Part shown: positions 35,424 to 44,906 of the stretch, in pieces
How positions within the stretch are numbered: the stretch's first letter is position 1
How the letters are laid out: each line of letters opens with the position of its first letter
Notes under the pieces: generated by a model
What the model was told of the DNA's origin: nothing
The model's database searches: none
The model's input: the letters and a program-made list of their open reading frames with translations, nothing else
Program-made: the position numbers and the translations under genes
NCBI GenBank assembly: GCA_020638095.1
Contig: JACKJF010000003.1
Location: 496,001-560,000, forward strand
DNA: 64,000 nt
Source: Hyphomicrobiaceae bacterium
Lineage (GTDB): Bacteria; Pseudomonadota; Alphaproteobacteria; Rhizobiales; Devosiaceae
Direction of reading: 5' to 3'

Positions 35424-35551
35424 CCCTCAAGACCCGCATCATTCCCTGTCTCGATGTGAAGGACGGTCGTCCCGGCGCTGCCCGCAGCGCCACAGGCGCG
35501 AGGACACGCAAGCCAAAAAGCTGCGACGCGGCGGAAGAAGTTCGGAAATGA
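35420..35551 (+). CDS. hisF-derived mini-ORF 2 (43 residues)
   Basis: The same plan as mini-ORF 1, with a Val-to-Ala change at residue 20 and Ile-to-Val at 41; the other differences (ATT for ATC, GGT for GGC, AAG for AAA) are silent. GGAAGAA lies about 11 bases before its ATG and could help initiation. Its TGA overlaps the ATG of mini-ORF 3. Confidence 0.5.
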   Translation: MTLKTRIIPCLDVKDGRPGAARSATGARTRKPKSCDAAEEVRK

Positions 35552-35679
35552 CCCTCAAGACCCGCATCATTCCCTGTCTCGATGTGAAAGACGGACGTCC
35601 CGGCGTTGCCCGCAGCGCCACTGGCGCGAGGACACGCAAACAAAAAAGCTGCGACGCGACGGAAGAAATTCGGAAATGA
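35548..35679 (+). CDS. hisF-derived mini-ORF 3 (43 residues)
   Basis: The same plan, with Pro-to-Gln at residue 32 and Ala-to-Thr at 38; the GGA, AAA and ACT codons are silent changes. Its TGA overlaps the true hisF ATG (ATGA, 35676-35679), so HisF translation may depend on ribosomes that have passed through the mini-ORFs. Confidence 0.5.
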   Translation: MTLKTRIIPCLDVKDGRPGVARSATGARTRKQKSCDATEEIRK

Positions 35680-36458
35680 CCCTCAAGACCCGCATCATTC
35701 CCTGTCTCGATGTGAAGGACGGCCGCGTCGTCAAGGGCGTCAATTTCGTCGACCTGATCGATGCCGGTGACCCGGTCGAAGCCGCCATGGCTTACGACGC
35801 GGCGGGGGCGGACGAACTGACCTTTCTCGACATTACCGCGAGCCACGAGGGCCGCGACACGATTTTCGACGTTGTCGCCCGCACCGCCGATCACTGCTTC
35901 ATGCCAGTCACCGTCGGCGGCGGCATCCGCGAAATCGACCATATCCGCAAGCTTTTGCTGAGCGGCGCCGACAAGGTCTCGATTAATACCGCGGCGGTCA
36001 GGGACCCCGATTTCGTCGCCCGCGCCGCCGACAAGTTCGGCGACCAGTGCATCGTCGTGTCGGTCGATGCCAAGCGCCGGGCCGAACCGGTGGCCGGCGC
36101 CTCCGACTGGGAAATCTATACCCATGGTGGCCGCACCCCGACCGGCATCGACGCCGTCCAGTTCGCGGTTGATTCGGTCGCCCGTGGCGCCGGCGAAGTG
36201 CTCGTGACCTCGATGGACCGTGATGGCACCAAGATCGGCTTTGACCTTGAACTGACCCGGACCATCGCCGACGCCGTCGAGGTGCCGGTCATCGCCTCGG
36301 GCGGGGTAGGAACCCTCGATCACCTGGTTGAAGGCGTCACCAGGGGCCACGCTTCGGCGGTGCTGGCCGCCTCGATTTTCCACTTCGGCACCTTCACCAT
36401 CGGTCAGGCCAAGGCCTATATGGCCGATCACGGCATCGCCATGCGCCTCGACAGCTGA
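35676..36458 (+). CDS. hisF: Imidazole glycerol phosphate synthase, cyclase subunit HisF
   Basis: A complete 260-residue TIM barrel that joins PRFAR with ammonia from HisH. Catalytic Asp12 (CLDVKDGR) and Asp131 (VVSVDAKRR) are present, with phosphate sites VTVGGGIR and IASGGVG. It is intact despite the three copies of its 5' end placed directly upstream. The start overlaps the stop of mini-ORF 3. hisE follows after ten bases. Confidence 0.96.
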   Translation: MTLKTRIIPCLDVKDGRVVKGVNFVDLIDAGDPVEAAMAYDAAGADELTFLDITASHEGRDTIFDVVARTADHCFMPVTVGGGIREIDHIRKLLLSGADKVSINTAAVRDPDFVARAADKFGDQCIVVSVDAKRRAEPVAGASDWEIYTHGGRTPTGIDAVQFAVDSVARGAGEVLVTSMDRDGTKIGFDLELTRTIADAVEVPVIASGGVGTLDHLVEGVTRGHASAVLAASIFHFGTFTIGQAKAYMADHGIAMRLDS

Positions 36459-36468
36459 GAAAGCCGCC

Positions 36469-36795
36469 ATGTCCTTTACCCTCGAAGACCTCGACCGGAT
36501 CGTCCGCGCCCGCGCCGCGGCAAGCCCCGACGAAAGCTACACCGCAAAACTCCTAGCCCGTGGCGTCGAGAAATGCGCCCAGAAACTTGGCGAGGAGGCG
36601 GTGGAAGCAGCGATAGCAGCGGTAACGCACGATCGTGAGGAACTGACCGCCGAGGCCGCCGACGTGCTCTATCACCTGCTCGTCGTCCTGCGGGCGGGCG
36701 GGGTCGAGCTCGGCGCGGTCATGGCCGAACTTGAGGCGCGGACGAGCCAGACCGGGCTCGAGGAAAAGGCCTCGCGCAGCAGAAAAACGCCCTGA
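36469..36795 (+). CDS. hisE: Phosphoribosyl-ATP diphosphatase HisE
   Basis: A 108-residue monofunctional enzyme for the second step of histidine biosynthesis. [15 protein letters not shown] and the [17 protein letters not shown] helix carry the metal-binding E-x2-E and E-x2-D residues of the MazG-like fold. HisI is not in the window, so the two activities are split, as usual in this order. coaA starts 25 bases after the stop. Confidence 0.93.
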   Translation: MSFTLEDLDRIVRARAAASPDESYTAKLLARGVEKCAQKLGEEAVEAAIAAVTHDREELTAEAADVLYHLLVVLRAGGVELGAVMAELEARTSQTGLEEKASRSRKTP

Positions 36796-36820
36796 CGGGC
36801 AAACTGGGGGACCGGCGATC

Positions 36821-37774
36821 GTGACAGGTGACCACGAGACTTTTTCGCCCTTTTACCGCTTTCCGACGGCCGATTGGGCCCGGCTGCGCGATGGCGTGCC
36901 GATGACGCTCAGCGAGGAGGATCTCGACCGTCTGCGTTCGCTCAACGATCCGATTTCCCTCGTCGAGGCCGAGCAGGTCTATCTGCCGCTGACGCGCCTG
37001 CTCTCGCTCTATGTCGAAGCGATCCAGAACCTCAATCGCGCCTCGGCCCGGTTCCTCAAACGCGACGAGAATGCCCGCACGCCCTTCCTGCTCGGGGTCA
37101 GCGGCTCGGTCGCGGTCGGCAAATCGACGACGGCCCGCATCCTGCATGCACTCCTCCGGCGCTGGCCGAGCCATCCCAAGGTCGACCTCGTCACGACCGA
37201 CGGCTTTCTTTATCCCAACCGCATCCTCGAGGAACGCGGCCTGATGGAGAAGAAGGGCTTTCCCGAAAGCTACGACCGTGCCCGCTTCGTCAAGTTCCTG
37301 TCCGACGTCAAGTCGGGCGTGCGCGACATAAAGGTGCCGACCTATTCCCACCTCGTCTACGACGTGGTCGAGGGCGAGACGATCACCGTCGATCAGCCCG
37401 ATATCCTCATCGTCGAGGGGCTCAATCTCCTCCAGCCCGGCCAGCTGCCCGAAGGCGGCACACCCATCATGTTCGCATCGGATTTCATCGATTTCGGCAT
37501 CTATGTCGACGCCGAGGAAGCTTATATCCGCCGCTGGTTCCTCGAACGGTTTCAAAGTCTTCGCGAAACGGCGTTCAAGGATCCCAATTCCTTCTTTCAC
37601 CAGTTCGCCGCCATGTCCGACGCAGAGGCCATGGCCTTTGGCAACACCGTCTGGGAGCGGATCAACCTGCCGAATCTTGTCGAAAACATCCTGCCGACGC
37701 GCGGCCGTGCCGACCTCATTCTCGTCAAGACCGCCGACCATTCGATCGGCGAGGTGATCCTGAGAAAGCTCTAG
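36821..37774 (+). CDS. coaA: Type I pantothenate kinase
   Basis: A 317-residue kinase (E. coli 316) catalysing the first step of coenzyme A synthesis. The P-loop [12 protein letters not shown] is near residues 98-109; [26 protein letters not shown] and [10 protein letters not shown] are family signatures. The GTG at 36821 gives the family length; GGGGG lies about ten bases upstream. Its TAG stop and the TAG of the convergent gpmA share CTAG at 37771-37774. It completes the his-coaA run typical of Rhizobiales. Confidence 0.94.
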   Translation: MTGDHETFSPFYRFPTADWARLRDGVPMTLSEEDLDRLRSLNDPISLVEAEQVYLPLTRLLSLYVEAIQNLNRASARFLKRDENARTPFLLGVSGSVAVGKSTTARILHALLRRWPSHPKVDLVTTDGFLYPNRILEERGLMEKKGFPESYDRARFVKFLSDVKSGVRDIKVPTYSHLVYDVVEGETITVDQPDILIVEGLNLLQPGQLPEGGTPIMFASDFIDFGIYVDAEEAYIRRWFLERFQSLRETAFKDPNSFFHQFAAMSDAEAMAFGNTVWERINLPNLVENILPTRGRADLILVKTADHSIGEVILRKL

Positions 37775-38385
37775 ATTCCGCCCGACGAGGTCACCTTTCC
37801 GGTCTCGTCGAACGTGTAGATGATCGGCTCGCCGGTTCCGATTTCGCGCTTGAGGATTTCCTCCGGCGTGAGGTTTTCCAGATGCATGACGAGCGCCCGC
37901 AGCGAATTGCCGTGCGCTGAGACGAGGATCGTTTGGTCCGCCATCACCCTTGGCGCGATGACGTCGAGATAATAGGGCAGAACCCGGTCGGCCGTGTCCT
38001 TCAGGCTCTCGCCGCCCGGCGGCGGCACGTCATACGAGCGGCGCCACACATGCACCTGTTCCTCGCCCCACTTCTTGCGTGCATCGTCTTTGTTGAGGCC
38101 GCTGAGATCGCCATAGTCGCGTTCGTTGAGCGCCTGGTTGCGAATGATCGTCATGTTGACGATGCCCATTTCCTCGAGCATCAGGTCGAGTGTGTGCTGG
38201 GCCCGCTTGAGCGCTGATGTGAAACAGAGGTCGGGCTGAAATCCGCGTTCTTTCAAGGCCTTGCCGGCCGCTCGCGCTTCGGCCACACCCTTTTCCGTCA
38301 GGTCTGGATCGCGCCAGCCGGTGAAAAGGTTGAGAAGGTTCCACTCGCTCTGGCCATGCCGGACGAGGATCAGCGTGCGTGTCAT
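37771..38385 (-). CDS. gpmA: 2,3-bisphosphoglycerate-dependent phosphoglycerate mutase
   Basis: A 204-residue glycolytic enzyme interconverting 2- and 3-phosphoglycerate. His10 in [10 protein letters not shown] is the phosphohistidine. [31 protein letters not shown] and the second histidine in [12 protein letters not shown] are all present. The ATG at 38385 is preferred to the TTG one codon upstream. dapB lies six bases upstream on the same strand. Confidence 0.94.
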   Translation of the reverse strand: MTRTLILVRHGQSEWNLLNLFTGWRDPDLTEKGVAEARAAGKALKERGFQPDLCFTSALKRAQHTLDLMLEEMGIVNMTIIRNQALNERDYGDLSGLNKDDARKKWGEEQVHVWRRSYDVPPPGGESLKDTADRVLPYYLDVIAPRVMADQTILVSAHGNSLRALVMHLENLTPEEILKREIGTGEPIIYTFDETGKVTSSGGI

Positions 38386-38391
38386 CAAGGT

Positions 38392-39204
38392 TCAGTCCTT
38401 CAGTCCGAGAACATCGGTCATGTCGTAATATCCGTTTGGCTTGCCCGCGATCCAGAATGCAGCCTTCAAAGCGCCGGCAGCGAATAGGCCGCGGTCTTCC
38501 GCCCGGTGCGTCAGTTCGATCCGCTCATAATCGGACACGAACATGACGGTGTGATCGCCGATCACATTGCCGCCCCTCAGCGCCGCGAACCCGATCGAGC
38601 CCTTGTGGCGCGGCCCGGTAATGCCTTCGCGTGCCAGAACGGCGCTGGACTTGAACTCGACGCCCCGGCCACGTGCCGCCGCGCGCCCGAGCATCAGCGC
38701 CGTCCCCGACGGCGCGTCAGCCTTGCGGTTGTGATGCATCTCGAAGACTTCGATGTCGAAACTGTCGTCAAGCGCCGCCGCCGCCTTGCGGACGAGCGAG
38801 GCGAGGAGATTGACCCCGAGCGAGAAATTGTTCGACCTCACCACACCGATCGCCTCGCTCGCCGCGCGGAACTGCGCTTCGTCTTCCTCGGTGCAGCCCG
38901 TCGTGCCGACAATATGCGCAACTCCGCCCGCGACCGCGAGTTTGCTGAGCGCCACGGACGAATCGGGCTTGGTGAAATCGATCAGGACATCCGCGTCCGA
39001 AAGGGCATGTTCGGCATTGGAGGTCAGCGTTACGCCGATCTTTTCGCCGCCCGCCAGCCGCCCGGCATCCTGGCCGAGCTCCGCGGATGCGTCCCTTTCG
39101 ATGGCGCCGACCAGTTTTGCGCCCTCCGCCGCAAGAATTGCCGCGATATTGGCGCGCCCCATCCGTCCGGCCGCGCCGGCGACTGCTATCTTGACCTCAG
39201 CCAT
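38392..39204 (-). CDS. dapB: 4-hydroxy-tetrahydrodipicolinate reductase DapB
   Basis: A 270-residue reductase of lysine and peptidoglycan precursor synthesis. The nucleotide motif GAAGRMGR is at residues 10-17. The catalytic block EMHHNRKADAPSGTA contains His157/His158 and Lys161. VGTTGCTEE and NFSLGVNLL are the other family segments. gpmA follows on the same strand; pyrF lies 64 bases upstream. Confidence 0.95.
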   Translation of the reverse strand: MAEVKIAVAGAAGRMGRANIAAILAAEGAKLVGAIERDASAELGQDAGRLAGGEKIGVTLTSNAEHALSDADVLIDFTKPDSSVALSKLAVAGGVAHIVGTTGCTEEDEAQFRAASEAIGVVRSNNFSLGVNLLASLVRKAAAALDDSFDIEVFEMHHNRKADAPSGTALMLGRAAARGRGVEFKSSAVLAREGITGPRHKGSIGFAALRGGNVIGDHTVMFVSDYERIELTHRAEDRGLFAAGALKAAFWIAGKPNGYYDMTDVLGLKD

Positions 39205-39268
39205 GGGTGATCCCTTTGCCGTTTTGCTTCGAGTTTAGCCCCCGGCTGCGCCGATTTGAAGGCGCAGA

Positions 39269-40009
39269 TCAGTGATGATGGTGGTGATGGTGGTGCGCAT
39301 GCGCGCCGGGTAGCGGCGCGCTGGCCATTTCACTCAGTATGGCGCCGGCTTCCTGCGCCGGGCTCGGCGCCTGTGTGATCGGCCGGCCGACAACCAGATG
39401 GGTCGCGCCGAGGGACAGCGCTTCGGCCGGGGTCACGATGCGCTTCTGGTCACCCTGATCCGATCCGCGCGGGCGGATACCGGGCGTGACGATAGCCATG
39501 TCCTCGCCGACAAACTGGCTGGCGAGCGCAGCCTCGTGCGCCGAACAGACGATCCCACCCATGCCCGCATCGGTGGCCTGGTGGGTTCTGAGCGCGACGA
39601 GCGATTCGACGTCGCGGTCATAGCCGGCTTCCTCGAGATCCTCGTCATCCATCGAGGTCAGGACCGTCACCCCGAGCAGGCGCAAATGGCTGCCCTCGGC
39701 GGCACGGACCGCAGCACGCATGGCCTTTGGATAGGCATGAACGGTCATCATGTGAGCGCCGGTCTCTGCGATCGCCGCGACGCCCTTTTCAACCGTATTG
39801 TCGATGTCGAGAAGCTTGAGGTCGAAAAAGACCTGCTTGCCGGCGGCGATCAGCTGCTTTCCGATCTCCAGACCCTCACCGCCATAAAAAAGCTGATAAC
39901 CGATCTTGAACGACGATGCCGCGTCGCCAAGCTTGCCAAGAAGCACCTCGGCCTCGGCGCGGGTGGAAAAGTCCAGCGCCACGATCAGGCGCGGGTCGGC
40001 GGCTGGCAT
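39269..40009 (-). CDS. pyrF: Orotidine 5'-phosphate decarboxylase PyrF with C-terminal polyhistidine tail
   Basis: A 246-residue TIM barrel, last step of UMP synthesis. The catalytic Asp-Lys-Asp array is in FFDLKLLDID (Asp63, Lys65, Asp68, Asp70), and phosphate binding is in TPGIRPRG and VVGRPITQA. The barrel is complete by about residue 230. It is followed by a natural tail GAHA plus eight consecutive histidines, encoded by mixed CAC and CAT codons. Such tails may bind nickel or zinc. The stretch 40010-40202 upstream holds no gene I can support. Confidence 0.94.
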   Translation of the reverse strand: MPAADPRLIVALDFSTRAEAEVLLGKLGDAASSFKIGYQLFYGGEGLEIGKQLIAAGKQVFFDLKLLDIDNTVEKGVAAIAETGAHMMTVHAYPKAMRAAVRAAEGSHLRLLGVTVLTSMDDEDLEEAGYDRDVESLVALRTHQATDAGMGGIVCSAHEAALASQFVGEDMAIVTPGIRPRGSDQGDQKRIVTPAEALSLGATHLVVGRPITQAPSPAQEAGAILSEMASAPLPGAHAHHHHHHHH

Positions 40010-40202
40010 TGCATATGTCCCCGGAATCGCTCGATGGGGGTGACGTCACACAAAAGCGGGGCGAGGGCAAGGATCAATCGGGGGACCCTTTCCAAAAGCC
40101 GGCCTTTCGCCACCACGGAAAGCCTCATCCGGAGCCCGTCGAAGGTCGAGGCGACGACGCCATGCGGTTCGAAACGCCGAAGGCGCAGAAATCCGGCCTG
40201 CC

Positions 40203-40748
40203 CTAGTTGAGCCGGATCGCCTGAAAGGCCGCGATCATCTGGTCGATCTTGCCATTGACCGATTTTTCGAGCGGTGCGCCGTCGGCGCCAAACGCCCCTT
40301 CGGCCGGTCCGATGCCCAGGAGCCCCGGCACGACCAGCCCACCCACCTTGGAAATCGAATCGCGCAGGTGCGAGAGCGCGGAAATCGTTCCGTACTTGCC
40401 CGAACTCACCCCGCCAATGCCCCAGATTCGGCCGCGAAAGACGCTCGGCGGAATGCGGCTGAGCCAGGCGAACGTATTGACCAGGAGCGGCGGCAATCCG
40501 CCATTATATTCCGGCGTCGCAACGAAGATGATCTCGTGGTCCCTGATCAGGTCCGCCAGCACGCGCGCCGTCTGAGGAATATGGTCGGGCTCGAGATCCT
40601 CGTTGAAGATCGGCATGTCATGGTCGGAGAGATCGACATGGGTCACCGCGAAACCCGCCGCCGCCAGGCGCTGGTCCATATGGGCCTGCAGCATCTGGTT
40701 GTATGAGCCGTTCCGGATCGAACCCGAGAGCGTGAGGGCCTTGCGCAT
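40203..40748 (-). CDS. NADPH-dependent FMN reductase family protein
   Basis: A 181-residue flavodoxin-like oxidoreductase. LSGSIRNGSYNQML is the FMN phosphate loop, and TPEYNGGLPPLLVNTFAWLSR is the isoalloxazine-contact segment of the NAD(P)H:FMN/quinone reductase group (ChrR, SsuE-like). It probably reduces flavin, quinone or chromate in the cytosol. It lies 36 bases downstream of dnaJ on the same strand. Confidence 0.82.
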   Translation of the reverse strand: MRKALTLSGSIRNGSYNQMLQAHMDQRLAAAGFAVTHVDLSDHDMPIFNEDLEPDHIPQTARVLADLIRDHEIIFVATPEYNGGLPPLLVNTFAWLSRIPPSVFRGRIWGIGGVSSGKYGTISALSHLRDSISKVGGLVVPGLLGIGPAEGAFGADGAPLEKSVNGKIDQMIAAFQAIRLN

Positions 40749-40784
40749 CTGTTGCTTTCCTCGAACCGGTGCTGTGAATCGGCG

Positions 40785-41921
40785 TCAGCCGCCCATATTG
40801 TCGAACAGGTCCTTGAGCTTGCCGAAAAAGCCATGGCTCGTGGGCGAGTTGTCCTTGGTCGAAAGCTTGTCGAACTCTTCGAGCAGCTCGCGCTGCCGTT
40901 TCGAGAGGTTCTGCGGCACCTCGACATCCATCTGGACGAAGAGGTCCCCAACCTGGCTCGACCTTAAAACCGGCATGCCCTTGCCCTTGAGGCGGATGCG
41001 CTGGCCCGGTTGCGTGCCGTGCGGCACCTTTACCCGCGCCCGGGAACCGTCGAACGTTGGCACTTCGAATTCGCCGCCGAGCGCCGCGGTGGTCATGGCG
41101 ATGGGCACGCGCGCATAAAGGTCCGCGCCGTCGCGCTTGAAAAGATCATGCGGCTTGATCGAGACGAAAATGTAAAGATCGCCCGGTCCGCCACCCCTCA
41201 GGCCCGCTTCGCCCTCATTGGCGAGCCGGATACGCGTGCCGTCTTCGATGCCCTTCGGGATATCGACGGAAAGCTTGCGGTTTTCCTGCTTGCGGCCCTG
41301 GCCGCTGCAATCCGCGCAGGGCTGGTCGATGGTCTGGCCGCGCCCCTGGCAGGCCGGGCAGGTGCGTTCGATGGAAAAGAAACCCTGCGAGGTGCGGATC
41401 TTGCCGTGGCCTTGGCAGGTGCGGCAGGTCGACATGCCGGTGCCGGGCTTTGCCCCCGATCCCTCGCAGGTCTCGCAGGTGACCATGGTCGGCACGTCGA
41501 TATCGACGGTGCGGCCCGCATGCGCCTCTTCTAGGCTGATCTCGAGATTGTAGCGAAGGTCCGACCCGCGCATCGCCGACGAACGGCCGCGTCCGCGCCC
41601 GCCGCCCATGAAATCCCCGAATATGTCCTCGAAAATGTCCGACATGGACGAGGAGAAGTCGGGTCCGAAACCGCCGCCCGCCCCGCGCGCGCCGTTGCCG
41701 AAGGCGGCATGGCCGTAGCGGTCATAGGCCGCGCGCTTCTGCGGATCCTTCAGCGTGTCATAGGCTTCGTTGACTTCCTTGAACCGGTGCTCGGCTTCCT
41801 TGTCGTCCGGATTCCGGTCCGGGTGAAACTGCATGGCAAGCTTGCGATAGGCGCTCTTGAGGCTGGCCGGATCGGCCGCCTTGTCGACGCCCAGGACTTC
41901 GTAATAGTCGCGCTTGCTCAT
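40785..41921 (-). CDS. dnaJ: Chaperone DnaJ
   Basis: A 378-residue type I J-protein, co-chaperone of DnaK. The HPD motif is at residues 33-35. A Gly/Phe-rich stretch follows, then four zinc-binding CxxCxGxG repeats ([32 protein letters not shown]) and the substrate-binding C-domain. It is downstream of dnaK, but 160 bases with two strong hairpins separate them. Confidence 0.96.
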   Translation of the reverse strand: MSKRDYYEVLGVDKAADPASLKSAYRKLAMQFHPDRNPDDKEAEHRFKEVNEAYDTLKDPQKRAAYDRYGHAAFGNGARGAGGGFGPDFSSSMSDIFEDIFGDFMGGGRGRGRSSAMRGSDLRYNLEISLEEAHAGRTVDIDVPTMVTCETCEGSGAKPGTGMSTCRTCQGHGKIRTSQGFFSIERTCPACQGRGQTIDQPCADCSGQGRKQENRKLSVDIPKGIEDGTRIRLANEGEAGLRGGGPGDLYIFVSIKPHDLFKRDGADLYARVPIAMTTAALGGEFEVPTFDGSRARVKVPHGTQPGQRIRLKGKGMPVLRSSQVGDLFVQMDVEVPQNLSKRQRELLEEFDKLSTKDNSPTSHGFFGKLKDLFDNMGG

Positions 41922-41967
41922 CGGGCTATGCTCCGCGCGCCAGCGCTCAAAAGCGCCTGCCCATCAC

Positions 41968-41993
41968 AAAAAACCGCACCGCGTGGCGGTGCG
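41968..41993 (-). terminator. Intrinsic terminator between dnaK and dnaJ
   Basis: On the minus strand CGCACCGC, loop CAC, GCGGTGCG, then GTTTTTTG: an eight-base-pair stem with a six-base U-tract, 47 bases before the dnaJ start. It should stop a fraction of dnaK transcripts. Confidence 0.75.
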
Positions 41994-42044
41994 TTGCGTC
42001 CGGTTTCGTTGATCTGGGATTTGTGCATCAGGTCTAATAAATTC

Positions 42045-42070
42045 GGGCCCGCTCTTTGCGGAGCGGGCCC
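42045..42070 (-). terminator. GC-rich hairpin directly after dnaK
   Basis: GGGCCCGCTC (42045-42054), six-base loop, GAGCGGGCCC (42061-42070). It is a ten-base-pair perfect stem 12 bases after the dnaK stop. On the minus strand it is followed by an AT-rich but interrupted tract, so it may protect the dnaK mRNA 3' end or act with the next hairpin in termination. Confidence 0.55.
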
Positions 42071-42081
42071 AATTGTCTGGA

Positions 42082-43986
42082 TCAGGCCGATTTCTTGTCG
42101 TCGTCGACTTCCTCGAAGTCGGCATCGACGACATCGTCGTCCTCGGCGTCAGCCGCTTCCGCGGCCGCCTCGGCTTCCGCCTGGCTCGCCTTGTACATGG
42201 CTTCACCGAGCTTGAGCGAGGCCTCGCTGAGCGCCTGCGTCTTTTCCTGGATCGCCGCAGCGTCTTCGCCGTCCACGGCGCCCTTGAGATCGGTGAGCGC
42301 AGCCTCGATCGCCTGCTTCACGTCCGCGCCGACCTTGTCGCCATAATCCTTCAGCGACTTTTCGGTCGAATGGATCAGGCTTTCGGCCTGGTTGCGCGCC
42401 TCGACCAGCTCACGCCGCTTCTTGTCTTCGGCGGCATGGCTTTCGGCATCCTTGACCATGCGGTCGATATCGGCGTCCGAAAGACCCCCCGAAGCCTGGA
42501 TGCGGATCTGCTGTTCCTTGCCGGTCCCAAGATCCTTGGCCGACACGTTGACGATGCCGTTGGCATCGATGTCGAACGTGACCTCAACCTGCGGCACGCC
42601 GCGCGGTGCCGGCGGAATGCCGGTCAGATCGAAGCGTCCGAGCGACTTGTTGTCCGCCGCCATTTCGCGTTCGCCCTGGGCGACGTTGATGGTCACTGCA
42701 TTCTGATTGTCCTCGGCCGTCGAAAAGACCTGGCTCTTCTTGGTCGGGATCGTCGTGTTGCGGTCGATCAGGCGGGTAAAGACACCGCCCAGCGTTTCGA
42801 TGCCAAGGCTCAGAGGCGTCACGTCCAGCAGCAGCACGTCCTTGACGTCACCCTGCAGCACGCCGGCCTGGATGGCGGCGCCCATGGCCACCACTTCGTC
42901 CGGGTTCACGCCCTTGTGGGGCTCCTTGCCGAAGAATTCCTTGACCACTTCCTGGATGCGCGGCATGCGCGTCATGCCGCCGACCAGCACCACCTCGTCA
43001 ATCTCGGCCGCCTGGATACCGGCATCCTTGATCGCCGCCTTGCACGGCGCGATCGTGCGCTTGACCAGATCGTCGACCAGCTGTTCGAACTTGGCGCGGG
43101 TCAATTTGATCTGCAGGTGCTTGGGACCCGACGCGTCGGCCGTGATGAACGGCAGGTTGACTTCGGTCTGGGTGGCCGAGCTCAGTTCGATCTTGGCCTT
43201 TTCCGCGGCTTCCTTGAGCCGCTGCAAGGCGAGCTTGTCGGACCTGAGGTCGATGCCCTGGTCCTTCTTGAACTCGTCGGCCAGGTAGTTGACCAGAACC
43301 ATGTCGAAATCTTCGCCGCCAAGGAACGTATCGCCGTTGGTCGACTTGACCTCGAACACGCCGTCGCCGATTTCGAGGATCGAAATGTCGAACGTGCCGC
43401 CGCCAAGGTCATAGACCGCGATCGTGCCGCCGGCCTTCTTGTCGAGCCCGTAGGCGAGCGCCGCTGCCGTCGGTTCGTTGATGATGCGCAGCACTTCGAG
43501 GCCGGCAATCTTGCCGGCATCCTTGGTCGCCTGGCGCTGGCTGTCGTTGAAATAGGCCGGAACGGTAATGACCGCCTGCGTGACCTTTTCGCCGAGGAAG
43601 CTTTCCGCCGTTTCCTTCATCTTGGTCAGGATTACGGCGCTGACCTCGGCCGGCGACATGGCCTTGCCATGCACCTCGACCCAGGCGTCGCCATTGTCTG
43701 CTTTGACGATCTTGTAGGGGACGAGCTTCTTGTCCTTTTCCACCATCGGGTCGTCGAACCGGCGTCCGATCAGCCGCTTGACGGCGAAGAGCGTGCCCTC
43801 CGGATTGGTCACCGCCTGGCGCTTGGCCGGCTGGCCAACCAGACGTTCGTCTGTGTCCGAATAGCCGACCATCGAAGGCGTCGTCCGCGCGCCTTCGGAA
43901 TTTTCGATGACCTTTGGGGTCTTGCCGTCCATCACGGCAACGCACGAATTGGTGGTACCCAAATCGATACCGATGACTTTAGCCAT
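42082..43986 (-). CDS. dnaK: Chaperone DnaK (Hsp70)
   Basis: A 634-residue Hsp70. Landmarks are [15 protein letters not shown] at the start, [35 protein letters not shown], the linker [18 protein letters not shown] and the [14 protein letters not shown] acidic tail. AGAGGT stands seven bases before the ATG at 43986, favoured over the ATG two codons upstream. It is preceded by a clear heat-shock promoter located just after grpE. Confidence 0.97.
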   Translation of the reverse strand: MAKVIGIDLGTTNSCVAVMDGKTPKVIENSEGARTTPSMVGYSDTDERLVGQPAKRQAVTNPEGTLFAVKRLIGRRFDDPMVEKDKKLVPYKIVKADNGDAWVEVHGKAMSPAEVSAVILTKMKETAESFLGEKVTQAVITVPAYFNDSQRQATKDAGKIAGLEVLRIINEPTAAALAYGLDKKAGGTIAVYDLGGGTFDISILEIGDGVFEVKSTNGDTFLGGEDFDMVLVNYLADEFKKDQGIDLRSDKLALQRLKEAAEKAKIELSSATQTEVNLPFITADASGPKHLQIKLTRAKFEQLVDDLVKRTIAPCKAAIKDAGIQAAEIDEVVLVGGMTRMPRIQEVVKEFFGKEPHKGVNPDEVVAMGAAIQAGVLQGDVKDVLLLDVTPLSLGIETLGGVFTRLIDRNTTIPTKKSQVFSTAEDNQNAVTINVAQGEREMAADNKSLGRFDLTGIPPAPRGVPQVEVTFDIDANGIVNVSAKDLGTGKEQQIRIQASGGLSDADIDRMVKDAESHAAEDKKRRELVEARNQAESLIHSTEKSLKDYGDKVGADVKQAIEAALTDLKGAVDGEDAAAIQEKTQALSEASLKLGEAMYKASQAEAEAAAEAADAEDDDVVDADFEEVDDDKKSA

Positions 43987-44113
43987 TTTCATACCTCTTT
44001 CTCAGCAGCCCATGGTCGGGGGCACTTCCTGAAAAGCTGCCCCCTCGGCCGTCCGGCTCAGGGCCCTAATTGAAATGTGAGTTGCGCAGGGCCTGCCCCA
44101 CGCGCTTCGGGCC

Positions 44114-44142
44114 TCATATAGGGAGGTCGAAAAGCGCGTTCA
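44114..44142 (-). promoter_or_regulatory. RpoH (sigma-32) promoter of dnaK
   Basis: On the minus strand CTTGAA (44137-44142), 16 bases, CCTATAT (44114-44120). This matches the alphaproteobacterial heat-shock pattern CTTG...CYTATNT closely. The predicted 5' leader of dnaK is about 120 bases. Confidence 0.75.
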
Positions 44143-44183
44143 AGCGGGTTCAGGCACAAAAGATGCCCTGCTGCGCCACTCGC

Positions 44184-44852
44184 CTAGACCTGCTTGTCGA
44201 CGTGCTCGGCCTGTTCGATATCCTCGGCCGCCGCTTCGTCGCGGACACCGTCTGCGGCCGGCTGGACGAAGGGTCTGGCGGCCTTGGCGCCGCCCTTGGA
44301 CACCCCGACCAGGGCCGGACGCAGCACGCGTTCGCCGATTTCGAAACCGGACTGCATGACCGAAACGACCGTGCCCTCGGGCACCGACGGGTCGGGAACT
44401 TCGAACATTGCCTGATGCTTGTGCGGATCGAATCTTTCGCCTTCCGCAATGATCGGCTTGACACCGTTCTTCTGCATGAGCCGCTGCATCTCCCGCTCGG
44501 TCATCTCGATGCCCTCGATCAGGGCCATCATATCGGCCGAAGCGCCGGCGCGGGCCTCGTCGGACACGGCATGCAGTGCCCGCTCGAGATTGTCGATTGC
44601 CGTCAGCATGTCGCGGGCGAAATCGGAAATGGCATAGGCCCGCGCGTCCGAGACCTCGCGCTGGGTGCGCTTGCGGAGGTTTTCCATCTCCGCCGCAACC
44701 CTCAGCGTCCGGTCCTTGAGGCTGGCATTTTCCGCCTCGAGGGTCGCGATGACGGCGCCCATGTCAAGTCCGCCATTTTCGCCCTGTGCCGTATCGTTGG
44801 CGGCGCTCTCCGCCATGTCCATTTCGTTTGGGCTATCGGTCTGATCGCTCAT
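44184..44852 (-). CDS. grpE: Nucleotide exchange factor GrpE
   Basis: A 222-residue co-chaperone that releases ADP from DnaK. A long N-terminal helix with the [29 protein letters not shown] heptads, [15 protein letters not shown] and the beta-domain end [42 protein letters not shown] are all present. A 30-residue acidic tail follows. The start [10 protein letters not shown] at 44852 is used; the frame is open further. It lies between hrcA and dnaK. Confidence 0.95.
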   Translation of the reverse strand: MSDQTDSPNEMDMAESAANDTAQGENGGLDMGAVIATLEAENASLKDRTLRVAAEMENLRKRTQREVSDARAYAISDFARDMLTAIDNLERALHAVSDEARAGASADMMALIEGIEMTEREMQRLMQKNGVKPIIAEGERFDPHKHQAMFEVPDPSVPEGTVVSVMQSGFEIGERVLRPALVGVSKGGAKAARPFVQPAADGVRDEAAAEDIEQAEHVDKQV

Positions 44853-44906
44853 AACGTTTCTCTTGGTTTGGGAAGTTTGCCCCGTCGGGGCGATCAATTG
44901 CACCGC

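Larger units (their letters stand above)
35292..35725 (+). repeat. Three 128-base tandem repeats built from the hisF start, plus the hisF copy
   Basis: Units start at 35292, 35420 and 35548, each exactly 128 bases; the intact hisF begins at 35676. Each unit is the first 50 bases of hisF followed by the same 78-base segment absent from hisF. The three copies differ at about ten positions with no insertions or deletions. Each 78-base part holds a small hairpin, GCGCC-ACA-GGCGC in units 1 and 2. See the mini-ORF entries. Confidence 0.95.

Noticed and set aside
35292..35675. CRISPR array or assembly artefact
   Set aside because: The units are 128-base head-to-tail copies with no spacers, and each carries its own substitutions, which a simple assembly error would not produce.
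35292..35679. Histidine attenuator leader peptide before hisF
   Set aside because: The mini-ORFs contain no histidine codon and no terminator/antiterminator pair follows, so classical attenuation does not fit.
39269..39304. Polyhistidine tail as a cloning-vector artefact
   Set aside because: Codons are mixed and the flanking chromosome (dapB, dnaJ) is in normal order, so it is part of the genome.
40010..40202. Small gene between pyrF and the flavin reductase
   Set aside because: Open frames here have no ribosome site or plausible composition; the stretch looks like non-coding sequence with remnants of repeats.
42073..44073. Long open frame opposite dnaK
   Set aside because: It mirrors the third-base GC bias of dnaK; the minus strand encodes a complete Hsp70, and the plus-strand product has no recognisable domain.
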